Shown here piece after piece: positions 15,730 to 25,585 of a stretch of 64,000 bases of DNA. Both the position numbers and the translations under genes were made by a program. Positions within the stretch are counted from its first letter, which is position 1; the number at the start of each line of letters is the position of its first letter. Source of the DNA: Vaginimicrobium propionicum (lineage in GTDB: Bacteria; Actinomycetota; Actinomycetes; Propionibacteriales; Propionibacteriaceae); assembly GCF_900155645.1 (NCBI RefSeq), contig NZ_LT706985.1:744001-808000 (forward strand), read 5' to 3'. The notes beneath the pieces are model-generated. The model was not told where the DNA came from. It made no database searches and was given only the letters and a program-made list of their open reading frames with translations.

Positions 15730-16215
15730 ATGAGATTACCTGCCAATGATAGACGCGTGCTAGAAGAGTTAACGGGTGAACGCCTGCGGGTAATTTATGC
15801 CGCGACTGGTTCTGGATCTAAAGCCGTTATTCTTCCTAAACACTTTGCGGTATTAGAAAAAGGTGCCTGGCAAGTGATTGCCTGGAGTGAAATTCAGACA
15901 GGCGCCTGGGATGCTAACGCAAAAATCTTAAGTTGGCAGTTAATCAGCGGGGCTAACGGTCATGTGCAGCTAGATAACCCGCGCGAATTGCCTTTAGTTT
16001 TTGCCGAGCGCGTACGTGCAGCAATCGTCACTGAACGTGAGATTTTGGTGCCAGAGGTAGGAATCGTTCGTATTGCTGGGCGAAGAGCTCCAGGTAGCGT
16101 AGATCCGCTCTCGTGGAGTGTCGCCGCTGACTCGGGAGTAGATATTACAGACAATCGCGTAACCGCTGCTGCCCTTGAGGAAGCCGAAAAAATTAATAAC
16201 GAGTTGAACTACTGA
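15730..16215 (+). CDS. Conserved actinobacterial hypothetical protein
   Basis: The 161-residue soluble protein starts at ATG 15730 with AAGGAG upstream. The pattern of a strand-rich N-terminus (RVIYAATGSGSKAVILPKHF, WQVIAWSEIQTGAWDANAKI) recalls a conserved family found after dnaG or similar genes in actinobacteria. No catalytic motif or membrane segment is visible. It is separated from the sigma gene by 38 bases and likely co-transcribed. Function unknown. Confidence 0.65.
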   Translation: MRLPANDRRVLEELTGERLRVIYAATGSGSKAVILPKHFAVLEKGAWQVIAWSEIQTGAWDANAKILSWQLISGANGHVQLDNPRELPLVFAERVRAAIVTEREILVPEVGIVRIAGRRAPGSVDPLSWSVAADSGVDITDNRVTAAALEEAEKINNELNY

Positions 16216-16274
16216 GATTTAACTACGATACGGTCAAAATTTTGTGTAACGCCTAGTAAAAAGAACCTCATTGG

Positions 16275-16347
16275 CTCCCCCGACTGGACTCGAACCAGTA
16301 ACCCTCTGATTAACAGTCAGATGCTCTGCCGATTGAGCTACAGGGGA
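16275..16347 (-). tRNA. tRNA-Asn (GTT anticodon)
   Basis: On the minus strand the 73-base cloverleaf begins TCCCCTG and its acceptor partner is CGGGGGA, followed by discriminator G and an encoded CCA (16272-16274). The anticodon stem-loop is TCTGA CTGTTAA TCAGA, and the T arm is CTGGTTCGAGTCCAG. Confidence 0.96.
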
Positions 16348-16527
16348 ATGCTCGGCACGAGATAAAACCTTAGCAGGTGGGTGACTCGTTGCCAAAACAT
16401 ATACAACTGCCGCAAATTACACGTGTCTTTTATTGTCAAAGAAAAACATCCACAGATACTCCTAAACACGGACGAATTATGTTCTCGACGCTAAAAGTTC
16501 ACTAGTAGGCCGACATGACTAACCCAA

Positions 16528-17163
16528 CTACTCCTGCACTGTGAGCTTACGCCTAGCTAACCTCAACGTTATATCTGCAGCTTTCGCCACCTGCTTAGCG
16601 TGCGTGACCACTATCACACACTTATTTTTTTCGTGAGCAGCTGAACGTAAAATATCGATGACTTCGTCAGCAGTTTCTTCATCTAGATTGCCGGTAGGTT
16701 CATCAGCCAAAATAACTGGCGCCTTTGACACTAATGCCCTAGCCAACGCTACCCGTTGCTGCTGACCACCTGACAAGCGCATAACGTTTCGTCTAGATTC
16801 CTCTGGAGTAAGACCCAACTCAATCAAAGAATCAATATCGGCCTTAGAATCGACAAGCCGCAGATTTTCCAATGGCGTCAAGTAATCGATTAAGTTATAG
16901 CTTTGGAAAACCAAAGAAATATTGTCGCGGCGGTGATGAGAGTAACCCTTGTCTGCAATATCAGAGCCATCGAAACGCACTGTGCCTTTCGTTGGGGCAT
17001 CCAAACCAGCTAGCAGCGAAAGCAAGGTAGATTTTCCAGCCCCCGAAGAGCCAACAATCGCATAAAAAACACCCTTTTGGAAATCGGTGGAAATGTCCGA
17101 CAACACCTTGGCATTGGTATCTCGATAGTTATAGCTGACGTGATCAAGTTGCAAAATAGTCAT
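16528..17163 (-). CDS. ABC transporter ATP-binding protein (LolD/MacB type)
   Basis: This 211-residue ATPase has Walker A GSSGAGKS at about residues 38-45, Q-loop LVFQSYNLIDYLTPLENLRL, signature RLSGGQQQRVALARAL, Walker B VILADEPTGNLD and the switch His in VVTHAK. ADEPTGNLD is characteristic of the MacB/LolD/FtsE group that works with FtsX-like permeases, and two such permease genes precede it. It lies 12 bases after the second permease. The system probably exports or extracts a lipid, peptide or drug; the substrate is unknown. Confidence 0.93.
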   Translation of the reverse strand: MTILQLDHVSYNYRDTNAKVLSDISTDFQKGVFYAIVGSSGAGKSTLLSLLAGLDAPTKGTVRFDGSDIADKGYSHHRRDNISLVFQSYNLIDYLTPLENLRLVDSKADIDSLIELGLTPEESRRNVMRLSGGQQQRVALARALVSKAPVILADEPTGNLDEETADEVIDILRSAAHEKNKCVIVVTHAKQVAKAADITLRLARRKLTVQE

Positions 17164-17175
17164 GAAAATATAGTC

Positions 17176-18423
17176 CTAACTTGTTAAAGACAGAATTGAT
17201 TTCGGTGTGCGCCTAAGAACTGGCGTCAATACCAGCGCAGCAGCAAGCAAAACAGTGCCGCATCCTAAGAGCAAGACCCCTAGGCAAGAGGCCAAATCTG
17301 GATGAGAAACAGGCAGAGTGCCAATCGCCTGATCACCAGCGCGGCTTAACACGAAAGCCCCTAATTTAGTGCTCAACGATAAGCCCAAAGGAACTGCAAC
17401 TATCAAAGCTGCAATAGTTAGCCCGGCTATTTCTAGAACGAATTGAGACAAGATATTTAGTTTCGATTTACCTAGAGAAAGAAGTATGCCTATCTCGTGT
17501 ACTCGATTTCGAACCCAAAATACCAGCACTAAGACAAGAACTGCCCCACCTGCTAGGCAGCAGCCAATAAGCACTGCCCCAAGTAGTTTTTCAACGTTCT
17601 TGATAGCGTCCAAGACACCAGAAAACTGTTGGGCATTACCTTCAACCATCACCTCAGGTGCTACTTGTTTTGCTTTACTAATAGCGTCTTCTAAGGTGGC
17701 GGCTTGATTAGTCAAATACCTAGCCAGACTGAGTTTTGTGTCACCATTCAAGGTTTGAGCACTGGCTAAATCGGTGAAAATCGTGTTCTCGGCAGCTTCG
17801 GCAGGCAGACCTGAAGGATTATCTGAATTTCCAGAATAAATTCCGGTTATCTTAACTGAAACTTTACGTCCTTCTTTTTCGAGAGTTAACTGGCTGCCAA
17901 TGGTTAGCCCATTCTGGTCAGCAAAAGCCCGATGTATCAATGCTGAAGCTTTATCGCCTTTCAATTGCTGACCAGCTTCCAAATTGTAGAGACGACCCTG
18001 AAAATCTGGATACAGTTCAGCATTATCGGTGCCGATAACTCGCACTTGGTTGCCTAACCCTAGACCCTCACCATCACTATCTACGTCAGGATCTATCTGG
18101 ATGCCTTGAGACAGTTGGACGATATTGGCGTTTATCGGCTTAGCCAGAGTTTCTGCCTCAAAGCTATGGTCAGAGACTTCCGCTAAATCGTTCAACCGTT
18201 GAGCGGTAGTAAGTTCCAAATCACCGTCTGAGGCTACTGCTGTGAAACCTGCACCCACATTGCTTTCGATTGCGCTGCTGACGCTATGCATGGTGCTTCT
18301 TACTCCAGATTGCGCTACCAGAGCAGTGAAAATTACGGTGATTATCAGCCAGATAGTGATATTGCGAGCAGGCTTGCGGATTACTGCGAACCAAGCTCGT
18401 TTAGAAACTGGTAAACCACTCAT
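17176..18423 (-). CDS. FtsX/MacB-like ABC transporter permease
   Basis: The 415-residue protein has one N-terminal membrane helix (about residues 22-42), a large extracytoplasmic domain (about 45-275), and three C-terminal helices around the FtsX domain (LLGAVLIGCCLAGGAVLVLV, then HEIGILLSLGKSK as the coupling segment). This is the MacB_PCD plus FtsX plan. The start overlaps the upstream permease stop by 4 bases. The pair probably forms a heterodimer. Confidence 0.9.
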   Translation of the reverse strand: MSGLPVSKRAWFAVIRKPARNITIWLIITVIFTALVAQSGVRSTMHSVSSAIESNVGAGFTAVASDGDLELTTAQRLNDLAEVSDHSFEAETLAKPINANIVQLSQGIQIDPDVDSDGEGLGLGNQVRVIGTDNAELYPDFQGRLYNLEAGQQLKGDKASALIHRAFADQNGLTIGSQLTLEKEGRKVSVKITGIYSGNSDNPSGLPAEAAENTIFTDLASAQTLNGDTKLSLARYLTNQAATLEDAISKAKQVAPEVMVEGNAQQFSGVLDAIKNVEKLLGAVLIGCCLAGGAVLVLVLVFWVRNRVHEIGILLSLGKSKLNILSQFVLEIAGLTIAALIVAVPLGLSLSTKLGAFVLSRAGDQAIGTLPVSHPDLASCLGVLLLGCGTVLLAAALVLTPVLRRTPKSILSLTS

Positions 18424-19787
18424 CTAGACGCCACCAGCAATGCTTTAGGAGATTTTTTCAGCATCGGAATTGAGGTGGCAGCCACCGCCACGAGGATGAC
18501 AACTGCCATGAGTAAACCAACTTGAATTAACATGTCGACTGATACATGAACCCCTAAACTATCCAAGGTGCGTGTCGCCATTGAAGATTCCATGTCGCTG
18601 CCCATCTGACCAGCTTGTTGGGCTTGTTGAATTATCGACTTATTTGCCGAAGTCAACATGGCGTTACCTAGACCTTGAGCCAATCCCCGTGCCCCGAAAA
18701 ATGCTAACCCAAGCGCAGGTAGCCCAATAATCACCAACTCGACGAGATATTGCGCGACAATACTTGCCTTCGAGGTTCCCATGGACAGCAGCACGCCAGT
18801 TTCTTTTTTACGTTCATTCAGCCACAAAATAAGCACTAAAGACAGCAGCGCAACCGCGAATACCAGAGTAGCTATTTTGGTGGCATTTAATATGCTGCGT
18901 ACTCCACTAATACCGCCGGTTATTCCAGCAAGATACTGATTTGATCGCGACAGCTGATAGTTACGCCAATCAATGTCCAAACTGGCAGCCGAATTTGCAA
19001 CCTGCTCGAAATTTGCGTCCTTAGCAACGAAAAAATTAGCGTCCTGATAGATTTCAGTTTCAGCGTTCATTTGGTAGAGCTCGCGGGTGGTATCTAAATC
19101 GGTAAATACCGTATTGGCATAAAGCTCTGAACGTGAACGAGCTTGACCAGCATTCGAACCGGAAACCAAGCCAACAATCTCAGTTTCAACTTCAGAAGTT
19201 GATTTTGAAGTGTTGTCGGCGTCATAAGGGTTGGCGCGCAACTTTAGTTTGCTGCCGATAGTTAGACCATTAGCCTGGGCTAAATCTTCATTAATCACCG
19301 CCTTGTAATGATCATCGGCGTTAAGATGCCGCCCGGCTACTAAGCGCAACGCACCTGATCGAAACGAATTATCGAGCTGAGTGTTGTTTACTCCCCAAAC
19401 ATTTGCGGCATTACCAAATTGGGCTTCTTTAGTTTCATCGTAGTCATCAGAAGATAATTTCTGGATATTCGCATCGACTAAATCAGCTACCACATTTTGT
19501 CTAGCGTTATAACTGTCAATTCCTTCTAAGGCAGCTATCTTTGCTATGTCTTTACCTTTAACATTGCCTGCCCCGCGAGGTGTACCCATATTAAATTGAG
19601 GATTGTTACCTAGGACAAAGCCTGCTCCAGTCTTTGCCTCAACCTCTGCAGCGGCTTTATCGGTTGCCCCACTAATCGCTGAGGTGGCCACCAAAACGGT
19701 ACCCAATGCGGTCAAGATACCTAAAATAACTAATGTTTTTACACGTTTGCGAATCACATAACGCCACGCTCGACCAAAGAATGACAA
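18420..19787 (-). CDS. FtsX/MacB-like ABC transporter permease
   Basis: From the TTG at 19785-19787, which has AGGAG eight bases upstream, the product has 455 residues; the longer frame to 19847 lacks such a site. The plan matches its neighbour: an N-terminal helix, a periplasmic-type domain of about 250 residues, then FtsX helices with the coupling segment KKETGVLLSMGTSKASIV. An insert rich in Gln/Met/Ser (about residues 400-430) interrupts the last loop. It is the first gene of the three-gene exporter operon. Confidence 0.9.
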   Translation of the reverse strand: MSFFGRAWRYVIRKRVKTLVILGILTALGTVLVATSAISGATDKAAAEVEAKTGAGFVLGNNPQFNMGTPRGAGNVKGKDIAKIAALEGIDSYNARQNVVADLVDANIQKLSSDDYDETKEAQFGNAANVWGVNNTQLDNSFRSGALRLVAGRHLNADDHYKAVINEDLAQANGLTIGSKLKLRANPYDADNTSKSTSEVETEIVGLVSGSNAGQARSRSELYANTVFTDLDTTRELYQMNAETEIYQDANFFVAKDANFEQVANSAASLDIDWRNYQLSRSNQYLAGITGGISGVRSILNATKIATLVFAVALLSLVLILWLNERKKETGVLLSMGTSKASIVAQYLVELVIIGLPALGLAFFGARGLAQGLGNAMLTSANKSIIQQAQQAGQMGSDMESSMATRTLDSLGVHVSVDMLIQVGLLMAVVILVAVAATSIPMLKKSPKALLVASR

Positions 19788-19941
19788 GGCACTTTCTCCT
19801 ACAATAGAGCCGGTTTGCCTCGGGGTATGCCCCGAGCATGAGTACACTTTGCCCTACATAGCTATGAGAAAGCTGTGAAAAAGATATGGAACCACTTTGA
19901 ACTTAACAGACTCTAGAATCTGCTGCTACAACATATGTGCC

Positions 19942-20949
19942 CTAGTTGAACCCGAAGATCTTTTTCGCTACCGCGTACCCAACTTTAGTGACAAAACGGC
20001 CAGCACCCGTTGGCAAATTAACCAATTCACCTATTAAGGAATGTCTTACTGCACGATATGCTTTGGGATTTGTTTCTGCGAAAAATTGCCACAACTGCTT
20101 TTTTAATTCCAAATGTTCTGGTTTGCCAGATTTAGTTAATAGAACAGAGGAAACAGCCGTTACCAACCCCAAGAAACGCAACATATAGAGGTAAAGTTCT
20201 TTTTCCACCTCGCCCTTTTGTGGCATAGCCGAAATCAGCTGCCTGTTAACAAAAAGTTGCTGATCGATACGCTTGATCATCACTTTTTCGTTAATGGATT
20301 GATCATTACGTCCGATAAAATATCGATATAGATTAACGTCGATATATCGCATATTCTTTACTGCCGGCAGCGGAACAAAAGCGTAAAGATTATCAACATA
20401 AAAAGTTTTTTCTGGTAACTGCAACCCCACCTGCCGCAACAACTGCGTCCGATAAGTCAATGAATGCATCAACACAGCTTGGCTTGGCCTTAGACGTTGA
20501 ACGTCTGACCAACTAAAACCATGATCAACTGGCAATGCATTTGCATAGCGCATTACATGGTGCTTTGCTTTACCCTCTTTTTCATAGACATAATTGGTCA
20601 CTAACATGTCTATCGGTGCACCACGTTGACCACGTAGCACTTCAAGAACACGTTCTAAAGCTTGCCGATCAAACCAATCGTCACTATCTAAAACCCGAAA
20701 ATAATCACCTTTCGCCTCACGCATGCCGACGTTAACCGCCGATCCGTGGCCACCATTTTCTTTATTCACCACACGAATTTGCTCAAACTTTGCCGCATAA
20801 CGGTTGGCTATTTCCTCAGTGTTATCAGTTGAGCCATCATTGACGATGATAACTTCTATGTCATTAGGAAGTTCTTTCAAAGAGTCTAAAGCCCGCCCTA
20901 AATAAGCTGCAGAGTTGTAGCAAGGCACAGCAACGGTGAGGGTTGTCAA
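19942..20949 (-). CDS. Family 2 glycosyltransferase
   Basis: The 335-residue protein has a GT-A fold: TVAVPCYNSAAYLGRALDSL at the N-terminus, EVIIVNDGSTDNTEEIA with the nucleotide-binding Asp, GHGSAVNVGMREAKGDYFRV, and the metal-binding D-x-D as LDSDDWF at about residues 88-92. The TTG start at 20947-20949 has AGGAG upstream. No membrane helix is visible apart from a weak hydrophobic segment near residue 265. It likely transfers a sugar in cell-surface polymer or glycolipid synthesis; the acceptor is unknown. Confidence 0.88.
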   Translation of the reverse strand: MTTLTVAVPCYNSAAYLGRALDSLKELPNDIEVIIVNDGSTDNTEEIANRYAAKFEQIRVVNKENGGHGSAVNVGMREAKGDYFRVLDSDDWFDRQALERVLEVLRGQRGAPIDMLVTNYVYEKEGKAKHHVMRYANALPVDHGFSWSDVQRLRPSQAVLMHSLTYRTQLLRQVGLQLPEKTFYVDNLYAFVPLPAVKNMRYIDVNLYRYFIGRNDQSINEKVMIKRIDQQLFVNRQLISAMPQKGEVEKELYLYMLRFLGLVTAVSSVLLTKSGKPEHLELKKQLWQFFAETNPKAYRAVRHSLIGELVNLPTGAGRFVTKVGYAVAKKIFGFN

Positions 20950-21152
20950 TTCAGCTCCTGTTTCTCTCTTTGCCTAAAACTGCTTTACTGGACGTTGGCA
21001 GAATTTAGGTTGCGTTAGGCGTTTACCTTAACAGCAAGCAGGCGATTGATTCACCCTTATTTCGCAACCGGCCATTAGCACTCCATAACTCGCCACTGGC
21101 AGCCTGCGCTCTGGCACCCGCAAGGTCAACTATGCCGATCGTTTTCCCGCCA

Positions 21153-22949
21153 TCAGGCATTTGATGGCGCTAACCTGCGTCGCATGGCAGATTCAAAGTG
21201 ATCAGCCTCTAGACCCGCAACAAGATGCCAAACTCCTGGAGAAACCTCTATCGCAGCTGGCAAACCAGCCTTGCGCAAAGCCTCAACATCAACTTTTGAG
21301 GAATCCGCAACACTGACCCGCAGCCTCGTCTCAGCCAACAACTCGACATTGTTGATATTGTCCTCGCCACCAAGCGCCTCAGTCCACTGCTTAGCCTGGT
21401 TTGTTTCTACGTCAGTAACGACAATAACCTCAGGCTCAGTTTGGACGGCATCCAAATCTTTTCCAGCCTTAGCTGCTTGACGCTGCTCAGGAGTGCGGTA
21501 ATCGGTAATGAGAATAGCCAAGAAGGATGTGATGAACGCCAAGACGATAGCCACCACGTAAATCCACATTGGTTTGAATACTGGAATCGTCAAAATCGAG
21601 GTGAAAACGAAGGCATTAGTTTGCAAACCGGCACTACCAGTAATCATGGACAACACACCGATAGTAATGCCGCCCGCCAAACAGCCGGCAATCATTCTCG
21701 GATAAATCCGCTTGTAACGTAGGTGAATACCGTAGAGAGAAGGCTCAGAAATACCACCTAGAAGGCCAGCCGCCAAAGCGCCGGTAGCCGTTTGCCGCAT
21801 GGTTTCTTCTTTGTCTCTAATCGCTATAACCAGTACCCCGGCGGTGGCACCGAAACAGGCAAAGTTCCAAGCTCCCATCGGCCCTTGAATGAAGTCATAA
21901 CCCAAGGTCTGAATATTGGCAAGCATTAAAGCATTTAGCGGCCAGTGCAAACCCAGAGGCACCAAGAACGGATACAGCAACGGAATCAAGATGGCGAAAA
22001 CCACCGGCGCATTTGTATTTAGCCAGCCCAATCCGGTGCCAAGCCCCGTGCCTATCCATACCCCTAACGGGCCAATCAAGAAAGCGGTTACTGGAATCAT
22101 CACCAGCATCGACAAGAATGGCACAAATACTATATGAAGACTTTCTGGAATCACTTTCTGCCACAGTTTATAAACTGGAGCCAATACTGCAGCCATGATT
22201 AACGGGACGAAAACCTGGCCGCCGTAGGAATTTAGCTGCATACTCAACCCGAAAACTTGGGCTACACAGCTTTGAGTGCCTAATGCTTCGTTTGTGGTGC
22301 ACACCGTGTCTGCGGAGGTAGCTAGACTGAGAAATTCTGGCGTCATCACTGCCGCCATAACGGCCGTGCCTACCCAAGGTTCAACATTGAGTTTCTTCGA
22401 TGCATTGTAGGCAACCATCAATGGCATGAAATAGAACACCGAACGCCACATCGCGTCCACGAAAACCCAGGTTGCTGTTTTGTCTGTAGCACGCGAATCG
22501 ACAATTCCTAATGCGTCTAGGACGGCAACCACCGCCAACACTAAAGATGCGCCTAACAACACCCCAAGCATGGGACGGAAGCTATCGGATAGATATTCGA
22601 AAAAGTTGTCTATCCAGGCAGCTTTGCCACGAATACCACCAGCGCGAGTTGCAGCCTTTATGTCAGCGTCTGACATTTCCCCATCGTCAGCTGGTGCCTT
22701 ACGATCCACCATTTCAGGCAAACTATTAATCTCGTTGAATACGGCAGCCACCCCGCCGCCACAAATAACCTGGTAGCGATCACCAGATTGAGGCACCGCA
22801 CCCATGACACCCTTTATTTGCTCCACTTGAGCGCTATCCACCGAAGATGCGTCATAAAGTTCGAAACGCAACCGGGTAGCGCAATGGGTTAGAGATTTGA
22901 TGTTTGTTGGTCCGCCAAGGGCGGCAACGATTTCTGCTGCACTGGACAT
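21153..22949 (-). CDS. PTS sugar transporter EIIBC with an extra C-terminal EIIB-like domain
   Basis: The 598-residue permease carries EIIB at residues 3-75 with phosphorylation Cys 23 in THCATRLRF, an EIIC membrane domain (about 115-465) of the glucose/GlcNAc superfamily, and a second EIIB-like domain at about 510-590. That copy reads LLAETRLRV where the Cys should be, so it cannot be phosphorylated at that site. GGAGG precedes the ATG. The stop lies within a hairpin CGCCATCA/TGATGGCG (21149-21169). It is 3 bases after the EIIA-HPr-EI gene. The sugar is not determined; a glucose, GlcNAc or glucoside type is likely. Confidence 0.88.
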   Translation of the reverse strand: MSSAAEIVAALGGPTNIKSLTHCATRLRFELYDASSVDSAQVEQIKGVMGAVPQSGDRYQVICGGGVAAVFNEINSLPEMVDRKAPADDGEMSDADIKAATRAGGIRGKAAWIDNFFEYLSDSFRPMLGVLLGASLVLAVVAVLDALGIVDSRATDKTATWVFVDAMWRSVFYFMPLMVAYNASKKLNVEPWVGTAVMAAVMTPEFLSLATSADTVCTTNEALGTQSCVAQVFGLSMQLNSYGGQVFVPLIMAAVLAPVYKLWQKVIPESLHIVFVPFLSMLVMIPVTAFLIGPLGVWIGTGLGTGLGWLNTNAPVVFAILIPLLYPFLVPLGLHWPLNALMLANIQTLGYDFIQGPMGAWNFACFGATAGVLVIAIRDKEETMRQTATGALAAGLLGGISEPSLYGIHLRYKRIYPRMIAGCLAGGITIGVLSMITGSAGLQTNAFVFTSILTIPVFKPMWIYVVAIVLAFITSFLAILITDYRTPEQRQAAKAGKDLDAVQTEPEVIVVTDVETNQAKQWTEALGGEDNINNVELLAETRLRVSVADSSKVDVEALRKAGLPAAIEVSPGVWHLVAGLEADHFESAMRRRLAPSNA

Positions 22950-22951
22950 TG

Positions 22952-25477
22952 TTAGTCCTCCTCTAGCGGGACGAGATCACGAACCTCTTGAGCGGTTGTC
23001 TTGCGCTGCGCGCTTTGCGCCAATGATTTGCACCAATCGTACGAGTTAGCTCGCACTTGAGCCTTGACGGACGCTATAGCTGGTAAAGAACAGCTCAACT
23101 CATCTACTCCTAAACCAAGAAGCAGCGGAACTGCCTGCTCGTCTGAGGCGACACCGCCACAAACCCCTATCCAACGGTCATATCGGTGAGCAGCCTCGGC
23201 AGCCCTGCCAATAAGCGATAGCACCGCAGGATTGAGGGCATCAATTTGCGGAGCGAGCATCGGGTGACCGCGATCCATCGCCAGCGTGTATTGCGTCAAA
23301 TCATTCGTGCCGACACTGAAGAAGTCTGCCTCGCGAGCAAATTGCTCGGCCATTATAGCCGTGGATGGCACCTCGACCATGATACCTAATGGCACTTGCG
23401 GCACCTTAAGTTTCGCTCGTTCTGCCTCGAAAATCTCTTTAGCATTACGGAAATCAGCCAAGGTGGCGACCATTGGGAACATCACATAAATCTGCGCGCC
23501 AGCCGAAACAGCGTGCAAAATTGCCCTAGCTTGGGTTTGCAAAATACTTGGCCTATCTAGACCGACACGCACCCCACGCAACCCTAAGAATGGGTTTTCT
23601 TCCGGCGCAATGGGCAAGTACGGTAGTGGCTTATCACCACCAACGTCTAAGGTACGGATGACTAAGGGTTTACCTTTAAGCTCGCTAGCAATTTCGGAAT
23701 ATATCTGAGCCTGTTCTTCCTCGCTTGGAGCCTGTTGACGACCCAAGAAAAGGAATTCGGAACGCAATAAACCAACCCCGTCACCGCCTAAGGAGACGGC
23801 TTTCTTGGCGTCCTCTACCCCGCCAATGTTGGCTACCACTAGCACCTTGTGCCCGTCTGTAGTGACCGCCGGCTCGTGAGCATGCGCTTCGGCTTCGGCT
23901 CGGCGCTCAGCTATTCTGTTTTGCCTGACCCGAATGGTGTTAACTTCTTCTGCAGATACGCCAGTACGCAATTGACCACGAGTGCCGTCTAAGAAAACTA
24001 ATTCACCATTGGGAACATCCAATGTTGCGGCTTCTATGCCGGCGATAGCCGGAATGCCTAGCCCGCGCGCCAAGATAGCCACGTGGCTAGACGATCCGCC
24101 GCCGACTGTCGCGAAACCGGCAATTTTTTCTGGATCCAGCTTCGCCGCGTCGGAGGGCGTCAAATCCTCGGCAATAAGAATGGTGCCTGCTTCATGGCTT
24201 ATCTCTTCGCTCTTTTCGCCAGTGAGCTCTTCTAGGACGCGGCGCCCCACATCGCGCACATCGTTAGCGCGCCCGGCAATGACTTCGTTATCTACTGCCG
24301 CCAACTGGTCTGCATAGGATTGATATGCGCCGCGCCAAGCAAACTCGGCAGTTTTACCCTTGTCAATGGCGGAGGACGCTAGATCCAACAAATCAGGGTC
24401 AGCCAATAGTTCTCGGTGAGCCGCAAAAATTGCTGCTTTCGAGGCGTCAGACATTGAAGATTCTAAAGCCTGCAATTCTTCTAGCGAACGGTCTATCGCG
24501 GTATTCAAGCGACGCCGCTCAACATGCTTGTCAGCAGCGGATTCTTCCTTAACTTTAATTTCTTCACGCCGCAGCTGTGTGACTTTGCCAACCCCAAGCC
24601 CAGGAGACGCGGAGACGCCGATAAACAAATTCGGATCATCACTGCGTCGCTTTTTGCTGACACTCTCTTGCTTGACCGGCGCCTTTTCGGCTGCCGGAAT
24701 GTCGGTGACAGCAACAGTTTCTTCACCCAAACCATCTGCTATAGCGGTCTGCAACTGTTTGACGGCGTCCTCAGCGTCCGGGCCAGTAGCAACCACCCGC
24801 ACCCTGTCCCCCAAAGCGACAGCTAAACCTAGAACGCCAACGACCGATTTGGCATTGGCTGAATCTTCGTCACGATACAGTCGAATCTTTGATTCAAATT
24901 GTTTGGCGATGCTCACTAAAGTGGCTGTTGGCCTGGCGTGCAGCCCGGTTGGGTTACCAATGACGATAGCGTCCGAGGAAACAGTGGCGCCGCCCACTTC
25001 TTCACCGTCAACGCTTTCTTTGACGTTCATGGTGGCCAACTCATCACCGACGCTAACAACACCCGTCGCTATCGGCGTGAAATCCTCAATCATATCGGAG
25101 TTAGAGATAACCACCTGAGTCAATAAACTCTTGGCCTTTTGAGCCACAAAATCCATATCGAAATCAATCAGCCGTTCACCGCATTTAACTTGCTGACCAG
25201 CCTTGACTAGTGGGCTAAATCCGTCCCCCTCTAGCGAGACGGTTTCTAAACCGATATGCATCAACACTTCGACGCCGCTAGCGTGACGCACTGTGACCGC
25301 GTGACCGCTGGGTTGGACGAGCACGACTTCCCCATCACACGGCGCACAAAGATAAGCCTCAATTGGATCTATCGAAATGCCTTCCCCAACCATTTTCTTA
25401 GCGAAAACCGGATCGGGAACCATTTCTAATGGAACGATAACGCCGCTCATCGGCGCCAACAATGCAAGTTGAGTCAC
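22952..25477 (-). CDS. PTS EIIA-HPr-EI multiphosphoryl transfer protein
   Basis: This fusion carries the whole soluble phosphorelay. Counted from the GTG at 25475-25477 (841 residues), which has AGGAG five bases upstream, EIIA (Glc type) has His 74 in LMHIGLETV, HPr has His 180 in GLHARPTA and a regulatory-type Ser in AKSVVGVL, and EI has active His 465 in GGGSSSHVAILARG. The PEP-binding end contains GVGLLRSEFLF and FSVGTNDLTQYTL. An earlier TTG at 25495 lacks a ribosome site. With the EIIBC gene downstream it forms a self-contained PTS, in which PEP phosphate reaches the sugar through one polypeptide. Confidence 0.92.
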   Translation of the reverse strand: MTQLALLAPMSGVIVPLEMVPDPVFAKKMVGEGISIDPIEAYLCAPCDGEVVLVQPSGHAVTVRHASGVEVLMHIGLETVSLEGDGFSPLVKAGQQVKCGERLIDFDMDFVAQKAKSLLTQVVISNSDMIEDFTPIATGVVSVGDELATMNVKESVDGEEVGGATVSSDAIVIGNPTGLHARPTATLVSIAKQFESKIRLYRDEDSANAKSVVGVLGLAVALGDRVRVVATGPDAEDAVKQLQTAIADGLGEETVAVTDIPAAEKAPVKQESVSKKRRSDDPNLFIGVSASPGLGVGKVTQLRREEIKVKEESAADKHVERRRLNTAIDRSLEELQALESSMSDASKAAIFAAHRELLADPDLLDLASSAIDKGKTAEFAWRGAYQSYADQLAAVDNEVIAGRANDVRDVGRRVLEELTGEKSEEISHEAGTILIAEDLTPSDAAKLDPEKIAGFATVGGGSSSHVAILARGLGIPAIAGIEAATLDVPNGELVFLDGTRGQLRTGVSAEEVNTIRVRQNRIAERRAEAEAHAHEPAVTTDGHKVLVVANIGGVEDAKKAVSLGGDGVGLLRSEFLFLGRQQAPSEEEQAQIYSEIASELKGKPLVIRTLDVGGDKPLPYLPIAPEENPFLGLRGVRVGLDRPSILQTQARAILHAVSAGAQIYVMFPMVATLADFRNAKEIFEAERAKLKVPQVPLGIMVEVPSTAIMAEQFAREADFFSVGTNDLTQYTLAMDRGHPMLAPQIDALNPAVLSLIGRAAEAAHRYDRWIGVCGGVASDEQAVPLLLGLGVDELSCSLPAIASVKAQVRANSYDWCKSLAQSAQRKTTAQEVRDLVPLEED

Positions 25478-25585
25478 TGAAGCTCCTAGCTGCAACGGTC
25501 CTCTTCGACCTTGTTGATTTTAATAGGCTAATGAGGGTTTGAGTAGAAGTTTCAGAAAATGCCCAAATTAACTGAAATTGACGTC

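Noticed and set aside
21149-21169. Terminator at the end of the EIIBC gene
   Set aside because: The hairpin CGCCATCA/TGATGGCG is real but contains the stop codon and is not followed by a T run.
24528-25118. 196-residue plus-strand frame
   Set aside because: It lies fully antisense to the well-supported EIIA-HPr-EI gene and has Ser/Thr-rich shadow composition.
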